Origin: Sulfitobacter brevis
Lineage (GTDB): Bacteria; Pseudomonadota; Alphaproteobacteria; Rhodobacterales; Rhodobacteraceae
Direction of reading: 5' to 3'
NCBI RefSeq assembly: GCF_900112755.1
Contig: NZ_FOMW01000009.1
Span: forward strand, 1-64,000
Length of the DNA: 64,000 bases
The notes under the pieces were generated by a model. It saw nothing but the letters and a program-made list of their open reading frames with translations, was not told the DNA's origin and searched no databases. Position 1 is the stretch's first letter. Each line of letters opens with the position of its first letter. This document shows positions 1 to 7,963 of this stretch, one piece after another. Position numbers and translations under genes: made by a program.

Positions 1-302
1 AAGGGTGCATTCATCATACGGATCGCGGGTCGCAATATTGTTCCAACGAGTATCAACGTCGCTTGTCAAAGCACGGCTTCAAGGTTTCGATGAGCGGCAA
101 GGGCAATTGTTACGACAATTCCATGGTGGAAGCGTTCTTCAAATCCATTAAGGCTGAGCTGATCTGGCGCAACCGTTGGGAAACACGCCGTCAGGTCGAG
201 GGCGCGATATTCCAATACATTAACGGCTTTTATAACCCCCGCCGTCGCCACTCATCGCTCGGCGGCAAGAGCCCCTTGGCTTTCGAGCGAAAGGCCGCAT
301 AA
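1..302 (+). pseudogene. IS3-family transposase OrfB, C-terminal part (cut by window edge)
   Basis: This is the end of an IS3-type DDE integrase-core transposase. The reading frame is open from position 3, so the gene starts outside the window. It carries the second catalytic Asp in HTDRGSQY (about positions 18-41) and the catalytic Glu in NSMVEAFF, followed by the usual tail with NPRRRHSSLGGKSP just before the stop. It differs from both transposases of the nested IS elements at 1692-4655, so it is a third IS type. Its right end lies within about 30 bp after the stop and runs into the integrase remnant on the other strand. The inverted repeat cannot be defined because the left end is missing. 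Confidence 0.85.
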
Positions 303-329
303 ATGAGTTGAGAGACCGGAACGTAGGCG

Positions 330-657
330 CGACAAGACCAAGCTGCTGGACGATCTCTTGAGATCGATTGTGAGCAGGGCTTCCACTACGACGCGCTCGA
401 GCAGGGAGATAGCCTTCTACGGCTTCTTGAATTTCCCGACGTGAACAAGGCTGTCCAAAAACATCGCACTCAACTAAGTAGTCCAAGAACACCGAAACGA
501 CCTCGCTATATCTCTTGAGTGTGGCCGCAGCGAACCTTCTATTCAGCATATGGGTGACGAAAATATCGAATTGCGGTACGAAGAATCCCTCGTCGTCAAT
601 TAATCAGAATTTAGTATACTTGCCTTCCTTGTACTGAAGTTTTGTGAAATTCTTCAT
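330..657 (-). pseudogene. Integrase (tyrosine-recombinase-like) N-terminal remnant, nonsense-mutated and truncated
   Basis: An ATG at 657 (minus strand) is preceded by a good ribosome site (GGAGGGGGAT, about 8 nt upstream). The frame reads 17 residues, meets a TGA at 604-606, then continues in the same frame as IDDEGFFVPQFDIFVTHML and then LKRYSEVVSVFLDYLVECDVF. That pattern resembles the N-terminal SAM-like core-binding region of phage/island integrases. The frame is then lost into the IS3 remnant near 300-330, so no catalytic domain remains. Two separate lesions mark it as dead, unless the TGA is a sequencing error. Family assignment is by general resemblance only; the junction with the IS is approximate. 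Confidence 0.5.
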
Positions 658-714
658 TCGGTGATCCCCCTCCGTTTAATAGGTGTAAATTCATATTCGT
701 CATAAAAAAATTAG

Positions 715-1332
715 TTAAAAAGATTGTTCTCTGGCCTGAACCCAGCAGTTAAACTCCTCATTCTGTATTGATTTTTCTATCATGCGAGCTTGGATATAAG
801 CGCTGTTAAGGTAATTGACTTCGTCACCTTGCAGACCAAGCTTTGATGGATCTACCGCTCGTTCGACCGCATCGCAAACATGCCAATACCGATCTGTCGC
901 TTCTTTAAAACTATCTGTAAGACAAATCTTTGCGTCGTAATGGCACGAAATGTGAAGTCTTTCGGTGGAAGCAGGCTTCTTGAAGCGTTGGGTGCTGACC
1001 TGCTTCGTAATGAACTGATCACTTTCTGTGGCGTGCTCTCGTTTCTTGGTCTTGCTGTACCAAGGGTTGTCATTAATCCAATCGTTCTTCAGTTTCAGAA
1101 CTTGATTGGGCACGATCAAGCTCTCGATGCTTTTACTATCTAGAAGTCGATAGGATAATACGTCCAGTGCAGCCTTACGCATTTCTTGATCTAGATGCCA
1201 AAGTTCACCCACGCTGATCTCATAAACGGTCGGGTCAAATGCTGCTAGTAAAGTGTCTCGACACACTTTGCTGCAAGCAGTTCCACTGAAGGCGGCCAAC
1301 AGCAGTTTTCTAACATTTTCATCGATGGTCAT
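715..1332 (-). CDS. Hypothetical protein, 205 aa
   Basis: The function is not recognised. The N-terminal 60 residues (LLLAAFSGTACSKVCRDTLLAAF, then LWHLDQEMRKAALDVL) resemble, from memory, a small uncharacterised domain (DUF7673-like) seen in accessory regions. The C-terminal half is charged, without membrane segments or a signal peptide, and has YLNSAYIQARMIEKS near the end. The gene lies 57 bp upstream of the integrase remnant on the same strand, so the two were probably co-transcribed as island cargo plus integrase. It is AT-richer than the core genes to the right. An inverted repeat (GGCCTC/GAGGCC) sits just upstream of the start. Confidence 0.6.
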   Translation of the reverse strand: MTIDENVRKLLLAAFSGTACSKVCRDTLLAAFDPTVYEISVGELWHLDQEMRKAALDVLSYRLLDSKSIESLIVPNQVLKLKNDWINDNPWYSKTKKREHATESDQFITKQVSTQRFKKPASTERLHISCHYDAKICLTDSFKEATDRYWHVCDAVERAVDPSKLGLQGDEVNYLNSAYIQARMIEKSIQNEEFNCWVQAREQSF

Positions 1333-1691
1333 AGTTAGTCGGGCCTCTATCTCTACTCTGGAGGCCTCAACTAGCAGATTGAAGGTGATTCGTAAACAAT
1401 TGAATTATAAGGATAAATTGTCAACATAGTGAGGGGTGAGTGGAAGTGAAGGATAGGATAGAGGAAGACGATCAGCGAGCTTATCCTTCACGAAACGGCC
1501 ACAGAAAGGATTAGGGGGTCAAAATACAAAGGATTGCGGAGACAGAGGCTTGGCCCGCACCGATGACGCTCTGCGTTGTTTGAAAAGATATATCTCTATA
1601 GATCGGAAGGGTTGCGTTGGTGAATTGATACGAAGGAATGCGTACCCCCGCTGGGCACCTCGGGCTAGTTCCCGGATCAACATCGTGTTGG
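1333..1691. other. Gene-free stretch with inverted repeats
   Basis: No coding region is convincing in this 359-bp interval. It holds GGCCTC (about 1341) paired with GAGGCC (about 1360), just ahead of the 205-aa gene, which could be part of that gene's control region. It also holds a perfect 10-bp inverted repeat, GTGAAGGATA at 1446-1455 and TATCCTTCAC at 1482-1491, with a 26-nt spacer. The right boundary is the left end of the outer IS3 element. The ORFs here on the minus strand run through the IS boundary and look like chance frames. Confidence 0.4.
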
Positions 1692-1846
1692 TGTCTGACG
1701 TCAGCGCTTATGGGTCCAAATAGCGTTATTTGATAAGAGAGTATTGTTGGCTCATCATAACCACTGAGGAGTGGCCGATGAGACAGGCAACTGAAACACG
1801 CAAAAGCCCTGGCGAGAAGATCGTCAAAGACATCAAACGGGCGCAC

Positions 1847-1884
1847 CGCTGCCCGGCAGTCGATACGCAGTATCGATGAGAGGG
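1847..1884 (+). repeat. Small hairpin insertion, copy 1 (38 bp)
   Basis: This is an extra 38 bp inside IS-A orfA. Layout: CGCTG, CCC, GGCA, then stem GT+CGATAC, loop GCA, stem GTATCG+AT, then GAGA, GGG. The inner stem is perfect over CGATAC/GTATCG. The flanking coding sequence reads KDIKRA before and RKHYSSEEK after, so a simple insertion is the easiest explanation. The exact left edge is uncertain by a few bases because a C also appears to have been gained near 1842. Confidence 0.75.
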
Positions 1885-2011
1885 GCGCAAACATTATTCA
1901 TCCGAAGAGAAGATCCGGATCGTGCTGGATGGCCTGCGTGGCGAAGACAGCATTGCCGAGCTCTGCCGTCGTGAGGGCATCTCTCAAGGCATCTATTACA
2001 AATGGTCCAAG

Positions 2012-2048
2012 CACTGCCCGGCAGTGCATGTTTACATGCATGAGAGGG
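2012..2048 (+). repeat. Small hairpin insertion, copy 2 (37 bp)
   Basis: An exact 37-bp insertion between the codons AAG and GAC of IS-A orfA (YKWSK|DFIEAGKRR). Layout: CACTG, CCC, GGCA, stem GT+GCATG, loop TTTA, stem CATGC+AT, GAGA, GGG. No target duplication is visible. It puts orfA out of frame without itself adding a stop in the incoming frame. Confidence 0.85.
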
Positions 2049-2119
2049 GACTTCATAGAGGCTGGCAAACGGCGTTTGGCAGGCGATACGGCTTGACCTG
2101 CCCCCCGAGGCTCCCTTAT

Positions 2120-3045
2120 TCATAACGAGAGTTTGCGGGTCTGGGTTTCATATTCTTCGTCGTCAGTTTGGGCAAGCGCGTCGTGCGCGGAGCCCTCAAA
2201 TTGCTCAAGCGCTCGACGCGCTTCTGCCGGTGTTTGGTTCCCAAGCGATGAGTGCGGCCTGACGTTGTTGTAGTCGTATCGCCAGAGTGCCAGCTTACGA
2301 CGGGCGTCATCCAACGTATCGAAGATTTCCTCATTCAACAGCTCGTCCATTGCCCGGCAGGTGATTGCAAAGCAATCTGCCGAGAGGGTCGCAGGCTGCC
2401 ATTGAAGCTTTCTATGAAGGCATTCTGCTGGGGTTTGCCGGGGTCGATGTAATGCCAATCAACGTCGTTATCACCGGCCCATTTTAGGATCGCACGACTG
2501 GTAAACTCCGTGCCGTTATCACTGACAATGCAGGCAGGCTTTCCATAAATACGGACAAGCGCGTCAAGTTCCCGCGCGACACGAGCGCCCGAGATGCTGG
2601 TGTCAGCCACCAAGCAGAGGTTCTCGCGGCAACAATCGTCGTTTACAGCCAGCATGCGGAACTTGCGTGACGCACCAAACGTATCAGACACAAAATCCAG
2701 CGACCAACGTTCACCTGGCCGCAAGGCCACCGGCATGGGCGTGCGCGACCCACGTGCGCGCTTGCGGCCCCTTCGCCGCCTGACGCCCAGCTTTTCGTCA
2801 GTATAAAGCCGATACAGCTTTTTGTGGTTCATGATCATTCCTTTGCGTTCCAGAAGCACGCCGATCCGGCGATAACCGAACCGACGCCGCTTGCTGGCAA
2901 TCGCTTTCATCTCTTCGCGAACTTCTGGATTATCCGGCGGCCGATCACGCCGGACAGTCTTGGGATCGACACCGACAAGCCTACACGCCCGACGTTGCGA
3001 GATGTCGTGATCCCGCATTGCCTTGCGTGCTGCAGCCTGTCGCAC
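2120..3045 (-). pseudogene. IS-B transposase OrfB (DDE integrase core), interrupted by hairpin copy 4
   Basis: Starts [21 protein letters not shown] with an HTH_21-like region, then the DDE integrase core. The catalytic residues are visible: Asp in [10 protein letters not shown], Asp in [10 protein letters not shown], and Glu in [12 protein letters not shown]. Immediately after GSLR (about 2389) the 41-bp hairpin copy 4 breaks the frame. The expected tail [20 protein letters not shown] continues on the other side to the TGA at 2120-2122. Without the hairpin this would be a complete transposase of normal length, so hairpin insertion is the only visible lesion in this gene. Confidence 0.88.
2348..2388 (+). 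repeat. Small hairpin insertion, copy 4 (41 bp), antisense to IS-B orfB
   Basis: Read on the plus strand: CATTG, CCC, GGCA, then stem GG-T-GATTGC, loop AAA, stem GCAATC-TG-CC, GAGA, GGG. It lies exactly between the codons for GSLR and DELLNEE of IS-B orfB, in the orientation opposite to that gene. It is the only one of the five copies in antisense orientation to its host gene, which argues against a role that depends only on translation in the sense strand. Confidence 0.85.
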
Positions 3046-3056
3046 ATTCGGTGTCG

Positions 3057-3361
3057 TCAGCTCTTTCCCAGCAAATCTTTCAACACAACATTATCGAGCA
3101 TCGTGTCGGCCAGCAGGCGCTTCAGCTTAGCGTTCTCATCTTTCAGCGATTTAAGGCGGTGGGTATCAGAAACGTTCACTCTCGGGACATCGCTACGCGA
3201 TACCCTGCCGTGCAATGCATGCCGCCATACTTGGCTTTGAACTTGTAGAACGACGCAGGGCTGAGGCCATGCCTGCGGCACACCTCAGCTGTCGGCATCC
3301 CAGCTTCTTGTTCTTTGATCATTCCGATAATTTGGGCTTCAGTAAAACGGCTCTGTCGCAT
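3057..3361 (-). pseudogene. IS-B transposase OrfA, interrupted by hairpin copy 5
   Basis: A helix-turn-helix OrfA. The ATG at 3361 follows GGAG by seven bases and gives MRQSRFTEAQIIGMIKEQEA, then AEVCRRHGLSPASFYKFKAKYGGM. The hairpin copy 5 follows (3177-3217), then NVSDTHRLKSLKDENAKLKR and [14 protein letters not shown] to the stop. The second half is the leucine-zipper region of IS3 OrfA. The insertion falls between the two domains and shifts the frame. Confidence 0.85.
3177..3217 (-). repeat. Small hairpin insertion, copy 5 (41 bp)
   Basis: Read on the minus strand: CATTG, CAC, GGCA, stem GGG-T-ATCGC, loop GTA, stem GCGAT-GT-CCC, GAGA, GTG. The outer stem is CAC/GTG here where the other four copies have CCC/GGG, a paired change. 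It is inserted after the codons for KYGGM of IS-B orfA and in the sense direction of that gene. Confidence 0.85.
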
Positions 3362-3564
3362 TTGTTTGCTCCTTCGAAGGTTGAGCAAACTCTACATTAA
3401 ACTGAGGGAAGTTTCGGGGGGCAGGTCAGGCTCGTGCCGCAAACACTGACGAGGTGAAGGACCTTCGCCGCGAAGCCCGTGACCTGAAGGAAGTTGTGGC
3501 GGAACAAACGCTGGAACTTCGCTTGCTTAAAAAAAAGCCTGCTGGGAGATGGGGGCGACCACGA

Positions 3565-4581
3565 ATGAGGTATCTACTACCCGGCAGTCGCTGTTTACAG
3601 CGATGAGAGGGCGGCACCTGAAAAGTTAGAGATCATCCGGCTGGTCGAAGAAAGCCACCTGCCAGCGCGCCTGACGCTGGCCAAATTGGGCATCCCCCCA
3701 CCACGTTCTATCGCTGGTACGACCGATATCTGCAGCGTGGCGAGGCCGGATTGCAGGATCAATCTCCCAAGCCTAAACACGTTTGGAACCGCGTGCCCGA
3801 TGACGTGAAGCGCAAAGTCGTCGACTTCGCCTTGATAGAGACAGAGCTGTCGCCCCGCGAACTGGCAATGACGTTTACAGATCAAGAGCGCTATTTGGTC
3901 TCTGAATCTACTGTGTATCGCGTGCTCAAGGCGCAGGACCTGATTACCAGCCCGGCGTTCATCGTGCTCAAGGCCGCGAGTGAATTCAAAGACAAGACGA
4001 CAGCCATCAACCAGCTTTGGCAAACTGACTTCACATATATCAAGGTCCTCGGCTGGGGTTGGTTTTACTTCAGCACGGTTCTCGACGACTACAGCCGCTA
4101 CATCGTCTCTTGGAAGCTCTGCACCAACATGCGGGCCCAGGATGTAACAGACACATTGGACCTCGCATTACAGGCGTCTGGCTGCGATCAGGTCCATGTC
4201 GTCCATAAGCCACGTCTGCTCAGTGATAATGGATCCAGCTATGTCTCAGGCGACTTGGCAGAATGGTTGAAAGACAAGGGCATGAAGCACTCGCGCGGTG
4301 CGCCGTATCATCCCCAAACGCAGGGCAAGATTGAGCGGTGGCACCAGACATTGAAGAACCGCATCTTGCTGGAAAACTACTTCCTGCCGGGTGACCTCGA
4401 AGCGCAAATCGAAGCCTTCGTCGATCATTACAATCATCAGCGTTACCACGAGGGCCTGAACAACGTCACACCCGCCGACGTCTACTTTGGACGGGACAAA
4501 GCCATTCTACAGCAAAGGGAAAGGATCAAACGAAAGACACTCGAAACGCGACGCTTGCATCACAGACAACGCGCCGCATAA
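3565..4581 (+). pseudogene. IS-A transposase OrfB, broken by hairpin copy 3 and a one-base deletion
   Basis: The ATG at 3565 overlaps the orfA stop and gives MRY, then hairpin copy 3 (3575-3611), then PAPEKLEIIRLVEESHLPAR. A C-run near 3693-3698 has six C where seven are needed to continue into TTFYRWYDRYLQRGEAGLQD, so one base has been lost. From 3751 the frame is open to the end and holds the DDE triad: WQTDFTYIKV, LLSDNGSSYVS and GKIERWHQTLKNRI. The protein ends normally (RRLHHRQRAA). It can no longer be made from its own start. Confidence 0.88.
3575..3611 (+). repeat. Small hairpin insertion, copy 3 (37 bp)
   Basis: An exact 37-bp insertion in the fourth codon of IS-A orfB; the flanks ATGAGGTATC and CGGCACCTG rejoin to MRYPAP. 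Layout: TACTA, CCC, GGCA, stem GT+CGCTG, loop TTTA, stem CAGCG+AT, GAGA, GGG. It is the same length and loop as copy 2 but the inner stem sequence is different. Confidence 0.85.
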
Positions 4582-4850
4582 TCAAACCAACCAGATGAGC
4601 CGAACTCTCTCTTAGTTTAGGCCGCCGTTGGTCCCAAAAACCCTGACGACGGACAATTTACGCCGAATACTGTCCAACTAATGGGGAGTAGCTCAGTATT
4701 TCGGCATCGAAGACCGGAACGCATGCATCTACGTCAGTCGTAGGAGACTATGTCCCTCTTTGTGATGCATCGATTCCCGAGTCGTTTGCCTGTTTTTCTA
4801 TTTATTTCAGACGCTATAAGCAACTCTGAAAGAGAAGGGATTGAATCGAT

Positions 4851-7800
4851 ATGAGTAAGTACGAAAACCTCGTGGAGAAGCTGCGCGAAATTTTCCAGAT
4901 CGACCGTCCTGACCTCGATTTCGGGGTCTATCGTGTGCTCAACGCGCGCGCCGACGAGATCGACGACTATCTTTCTAAACGTCTCAAAGAACATATTGCC
5001 GAAGCTCTGACCTCCGGGGCTTCTGACAACATGAAAGTCATCAAGACCGCACTAGCAAAGGCCGAGAAAGGGGCTGAGGATGCGGGCATTGATCCAGCGG
5101 ACTCACCCAAGGTCAAACAGTTGAAGCGTGATCTTGCGTCTGCTTCAACTGGCGCGGCCGAGTATGAAAACCAGGTATTCTCACACCTGTTGACCTTCTT
5201 TTCGCGTTACTATGATAAGGGTGATTTCATTAGCCAGCGACGGTACAAGGGTGACACCTATGCGGTCCCATATTCCGGCGAAGAAGTCGTGCTGCATTGG
5301 GCCAATCGAGACCAATATTACATAAAGAGTGGTGAGAGCTTTTCAAACTACACCTTTAAGCTGGACGATGGGCGTAGTGTCCACTTTCGTTTGGCTGCGG
5401 CCGACACAGCAAAAGACAATCGCAAGGATAATGACAAAGACCGCCGTTTCATGCTGGCCGACGCGCAGACGGTCGCGCGATTAGGTGATGATGGCGAAGC
5501 TTTTGAAGAGGCGACAGTTCCAGTCAGTATCGAGAATGGCGAACTGGTCATCAAGTTTAATTATGCCACGACTCCAAAGGGTACTAAACAAGAGAAGCTA
5601 GTTGAGGAGGCTGTTGCTTCAGTGTTGGCCGACGATGCAATCAAAACCAAGTGGGTTGGCTTGGCGTCGCGTGCACCGACCGAGAAAAAGCCGCAGCGTA
5701 CACTGTTGGAAAAACACCTTGCCGACTACACACAGAAAAATACGGCCGACTACTTCATCCACAAGGATTTGGGGTCCTTCCTCCGGCGGGAGTTGGATTT
5801 CTACATCAAGAACGAAGTAATGCACCTCGACGATCTGCAGAATGCCGAAGCTTTTGCTGCGATTGAAAAGAACCTGCGGATGATTCAGTGCCTGCGCGCG
5901 GTTGCGCAGGATTTGATCACTTTTTTGGCCAACATTGAAGACTTTCAGAAAAAGCTCTGGCTCAAGCGGAAATTCGTGGTGGCAGCAGAGTACTGCGTGA
6001 CGATAGACCGGGTGCCAGAGGCGCTATATGCGGCCATTGCCGCCAATGATGCGCAATGGGCCCAGTGGCACAATCTTGGGATGCGTGAGAATGCGAAGGC
6101 AGGTTCAGTTGATGATCTGAAAGCGCACAAATCCTTAATGGTCGATACTGAACTGTTTGACGCTTCTTTTAAGGCGGAGTTGTTGCGAGCGCTGCCAAAT
6201 TTAGATGCGGCCACGGATGGACTATTAGTTCACGGAGACAATTTTCAGGCGCTGACCCTACTGCAAGAACGGTATCGCGACCAAGTGAAGTGCGTATATA
6301 TTGATCCGCCTTACAACACGGACGCTTCCGCTATTGACTATAAGAACGGATACAAATCCTCTAGTTGGCTGGCGCTTATGGATTCCCGATTGCGTGCTGG
6401 ACGGATGCTCCTTAACAGCGAAGGTGTTCTACTTGCGGCGATTGATGATGCTCAATATCGAGAATTGAGCATATTGATTGACAATCTTTTCGAAAAATCT
6501 CTGGGAAGTTTCTCCATTCGTTCGAACCCGTCAGGCCGCCCGACAAAAACCGGCTACTCTGTCTCTCATGAATACATGATTGCGGCAGGTACTTCTGACA
6601 AATCAAACATTGGGAGGTTGCCCCCAACTGATGCCCAACGAGCAAGGTTTAATCAACTAGATGACGACGGACCGTTTGAATGGCGAAACCTGAGGAGGGA
6701 AGGGTCTAACTCTGATCGGTCTGCGAGAAGCCGTCTTTACTATCCGATCTATCTTGCCGGAGATACGATAAGAGTTCCTGAAATGGAATGGGTAGAGGAT
6801 GAAGACCAGTGGCGCATTCTGGAGAGCTTAAAGCAAGGCGAACTAAGTGTATGGCCAAAAACGATGGAAATATTGAAAAAACGTGGAGGTGGGAGGGGGA
6901 TACCGTCATGGCTTCGCTTGGCCAGCTTGCCGTCCGCAGGGATCGATCCGGAAAAGACTATGTATACTACAAGAGGCGGCCAAATGCTGCTGGTGTTGTT
7001 TCTGTATCGACCTGGGCAGACGCCAAGCATTCGGCGACAGAGCATGGCTCTAACCTACTAAAAGATTATTTTACCGGGAAAACCTTTTCCTACCCTAAGT
7101 CACTCTATACCGTTTCGGACGCTATATATGTCGGAGGCGGCGCTTCACGTGAAATGACAACGTTAGATTTTTTTGCCGGTTCAGGAACTACAGCCCATGC
7201 TGTGATTGAGCTCAATCGCAAGGATCATGGCAAACGGAAATATGTTTTGATCGAGCAAGGCAAATACTTTGAAACAGTATTAAAGCCTAGAGTCATGAAG
7301 GTTGTTTATTCGAAAGGTTGGCGTGAAGCTAAACCAATCGCACCTGAAACAGGAATTAGTCACTTATTCAAAATCCTGAAAATAGAAAGCTACGAAGACG
7401 TACTTAACAATTTGATTTTTGAACGCACGGATGACCAGGAGAATTTTCTCAACGGCTTCAAGAAAGAAGCCAAAGATAATTATCTGATGCGTTATATGTT
7501 GGATGTGGAATCTAAAAATTCGCTCTTGTCGATTGATGATTTTCTCAAACCTTTCGATTATGCCCTTAAGATTGCGGTAGACAGCGCAGGCGCGTTTAAA
7601 ACCCGCAAAGTCGATCTGATTGAGACGTTCAGCTATCTAATCGGATTGCGTGTCGGCGCCGTAGATCTCAAAATGGACAAGGGATATGCGCATGTCACAG
7701 GCACGCTCCCGTCAGGCGAGCGCACGATGGTTGTGTGGCGTGACTGCGAAGTTATTGGCTATAATGATCTGCCAGCTCTATTTGACGGTCTGGGACTTGT

Positions 7801-7963
7801 CCCCGGTCAAAAAGACTATGACCTCATCTATGTGAACGGCGACCACAACGTTCCCGACATTTTGGTGACAAAAGAAAATGGTGAAGACGTGACAGAACGG
7901 ATGACCCTCCGCCGGATCGAACCCGTGTTTCTGGACGCAATGTTTAACGTGGACGACGTATAA
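4851..7963 (+). pseudogene. mod: Type III restriction-modification methyltransferase (Mod), frameshifted
   Basis: A large DNA adenine methyltransferase of a type III system; methylation protects host sites from the adjacent Res. The first part (4851-about 6860) has a long N-terminal region and the catalytic DPPY motif near residue 485 (CVYIDPPYNTD). The second part, in the -1 frame to 7963, has the SAM-binding FFAGSGTT motif near 7170-7190, so the order is DPPY first, as in beta-class enzymes. The two halves join at CCAAAAACG (A-run 6857-6861): one A is missing relative to the reading VWPKNDGNIEKTW. Restored, the protein would be about 1,037 aa. The stop overlaps the res ATG (TAATGG). The cause could be a true mutation, a sequencing error, or phase switching in a short A-run. 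Confidence 0.85.

Larger units (their letters stand above)
2094..3428 (-). mobile_element. Inner IS3-family element (IS-B), IS51-like, inside IS-A orfA
   Basis: Both ends begin TGACCTGCCCCCCGA (15 identical bases) when read inward. They are flanked by the 4-bp direct repeat GGCT at 2090-2093 and 3429-3432. Joining the flanks restores the IS-A orfA reading (GDTA, then RAANTDEVKDLRRE), which fixes the insertion point. The element is 1335 bp now and 1253 bp without its two 41-bp hairpins. Its transposase genes run leftward, opposite to IS-A. Confidence 0.93.
1779..3568 (+). pseudogene. IS-A orfA, broken by two hairpins and by IS-B
   Basis: The ATG at 1779 begins MRQATETRKSPGEKIVKDIK, then hairpin copy 1 interrupts at 1847. 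The frame resumes as KHYSSEEKIRIVLDGLRGED with a helix-turn-helix (SIAELCRREGISQGIYYKWSK) up to 2011. Hairpin copy 2 follows (2012-2048), then DFIEAGKRRLAGDTA up to the IS-B insertion at 2094. After IS-B it continues at 3433 (leucine-zipper-like EVKDLRREARDLKEVVAEQT) to a TGA at 3566-3568 that overlaps the orfB ATG. The A-run near 3530 has eight A residues, one more than the frame needs. IS3 elements normally frameshift in such runs to make OrfAB. Confidence 0.8.
1692..4655 (+). mobile_element. Outer IS3-family element (IS-A), interrupted by IS-B and three small hairpins
   Basis: Imperfect terminal inverted repeats are visible: TGTCTGACGTCAGCGCTTAT at 1692 and, read inward on the other strand from 4655, TGTCCGTCGTCAGGGTTTTT. 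About 20 of the first 26 bases agree. Between them lie orfA and orfB of an IS3 transposase, both broken. The element is split at 2093/3429 by IS-B. Removing IS-B, its 4-bp duplication and the three hairpins leaves about 1.5 kb, normal for the family. No target duplication is evident at the outer ends, so the flanks may have been rearranged. Confidence 0.8.

Noticed and set aside
1511..1894. 127-codon minus-strand ORF across the IS-A left end
   Set aside because: It crosses the terminal repeat and hairpin copy 1 and has no protein-like features; considered a shadow.
1847..3611. CRISPR array made from the five hairpin repeats
   Set aside because: Copies are irregularly spaced, in both orientations, lie inside transposase genes and have no spacers between them; no cas genes are present.
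1847..3611. The hairpins as ordinary REP/BIME or rho-independent terminators
   Set aside because: They sit inside reading frames rather than between genes, lack T-runs, and lack a recognisable GTAG-type REP foot shared by all copies.
4680..4700. GGGGAGTAGCTCAGT resembling the 5' half of a tRNA
   Set aside because: Only about 15 bases look tRNA-like; no anticodon arm or acceptor pairing follows, so it is likely chance or too small a remnant to name.
311..4725. AGACCGGAACG present near both 313 and 4713, as possible direct repeats bracketing the IS nest
   Set aside because: Eleven bases shared over 4.4 kb with no matching flank or known IS end; too weak to claim a duplication or attachment site.
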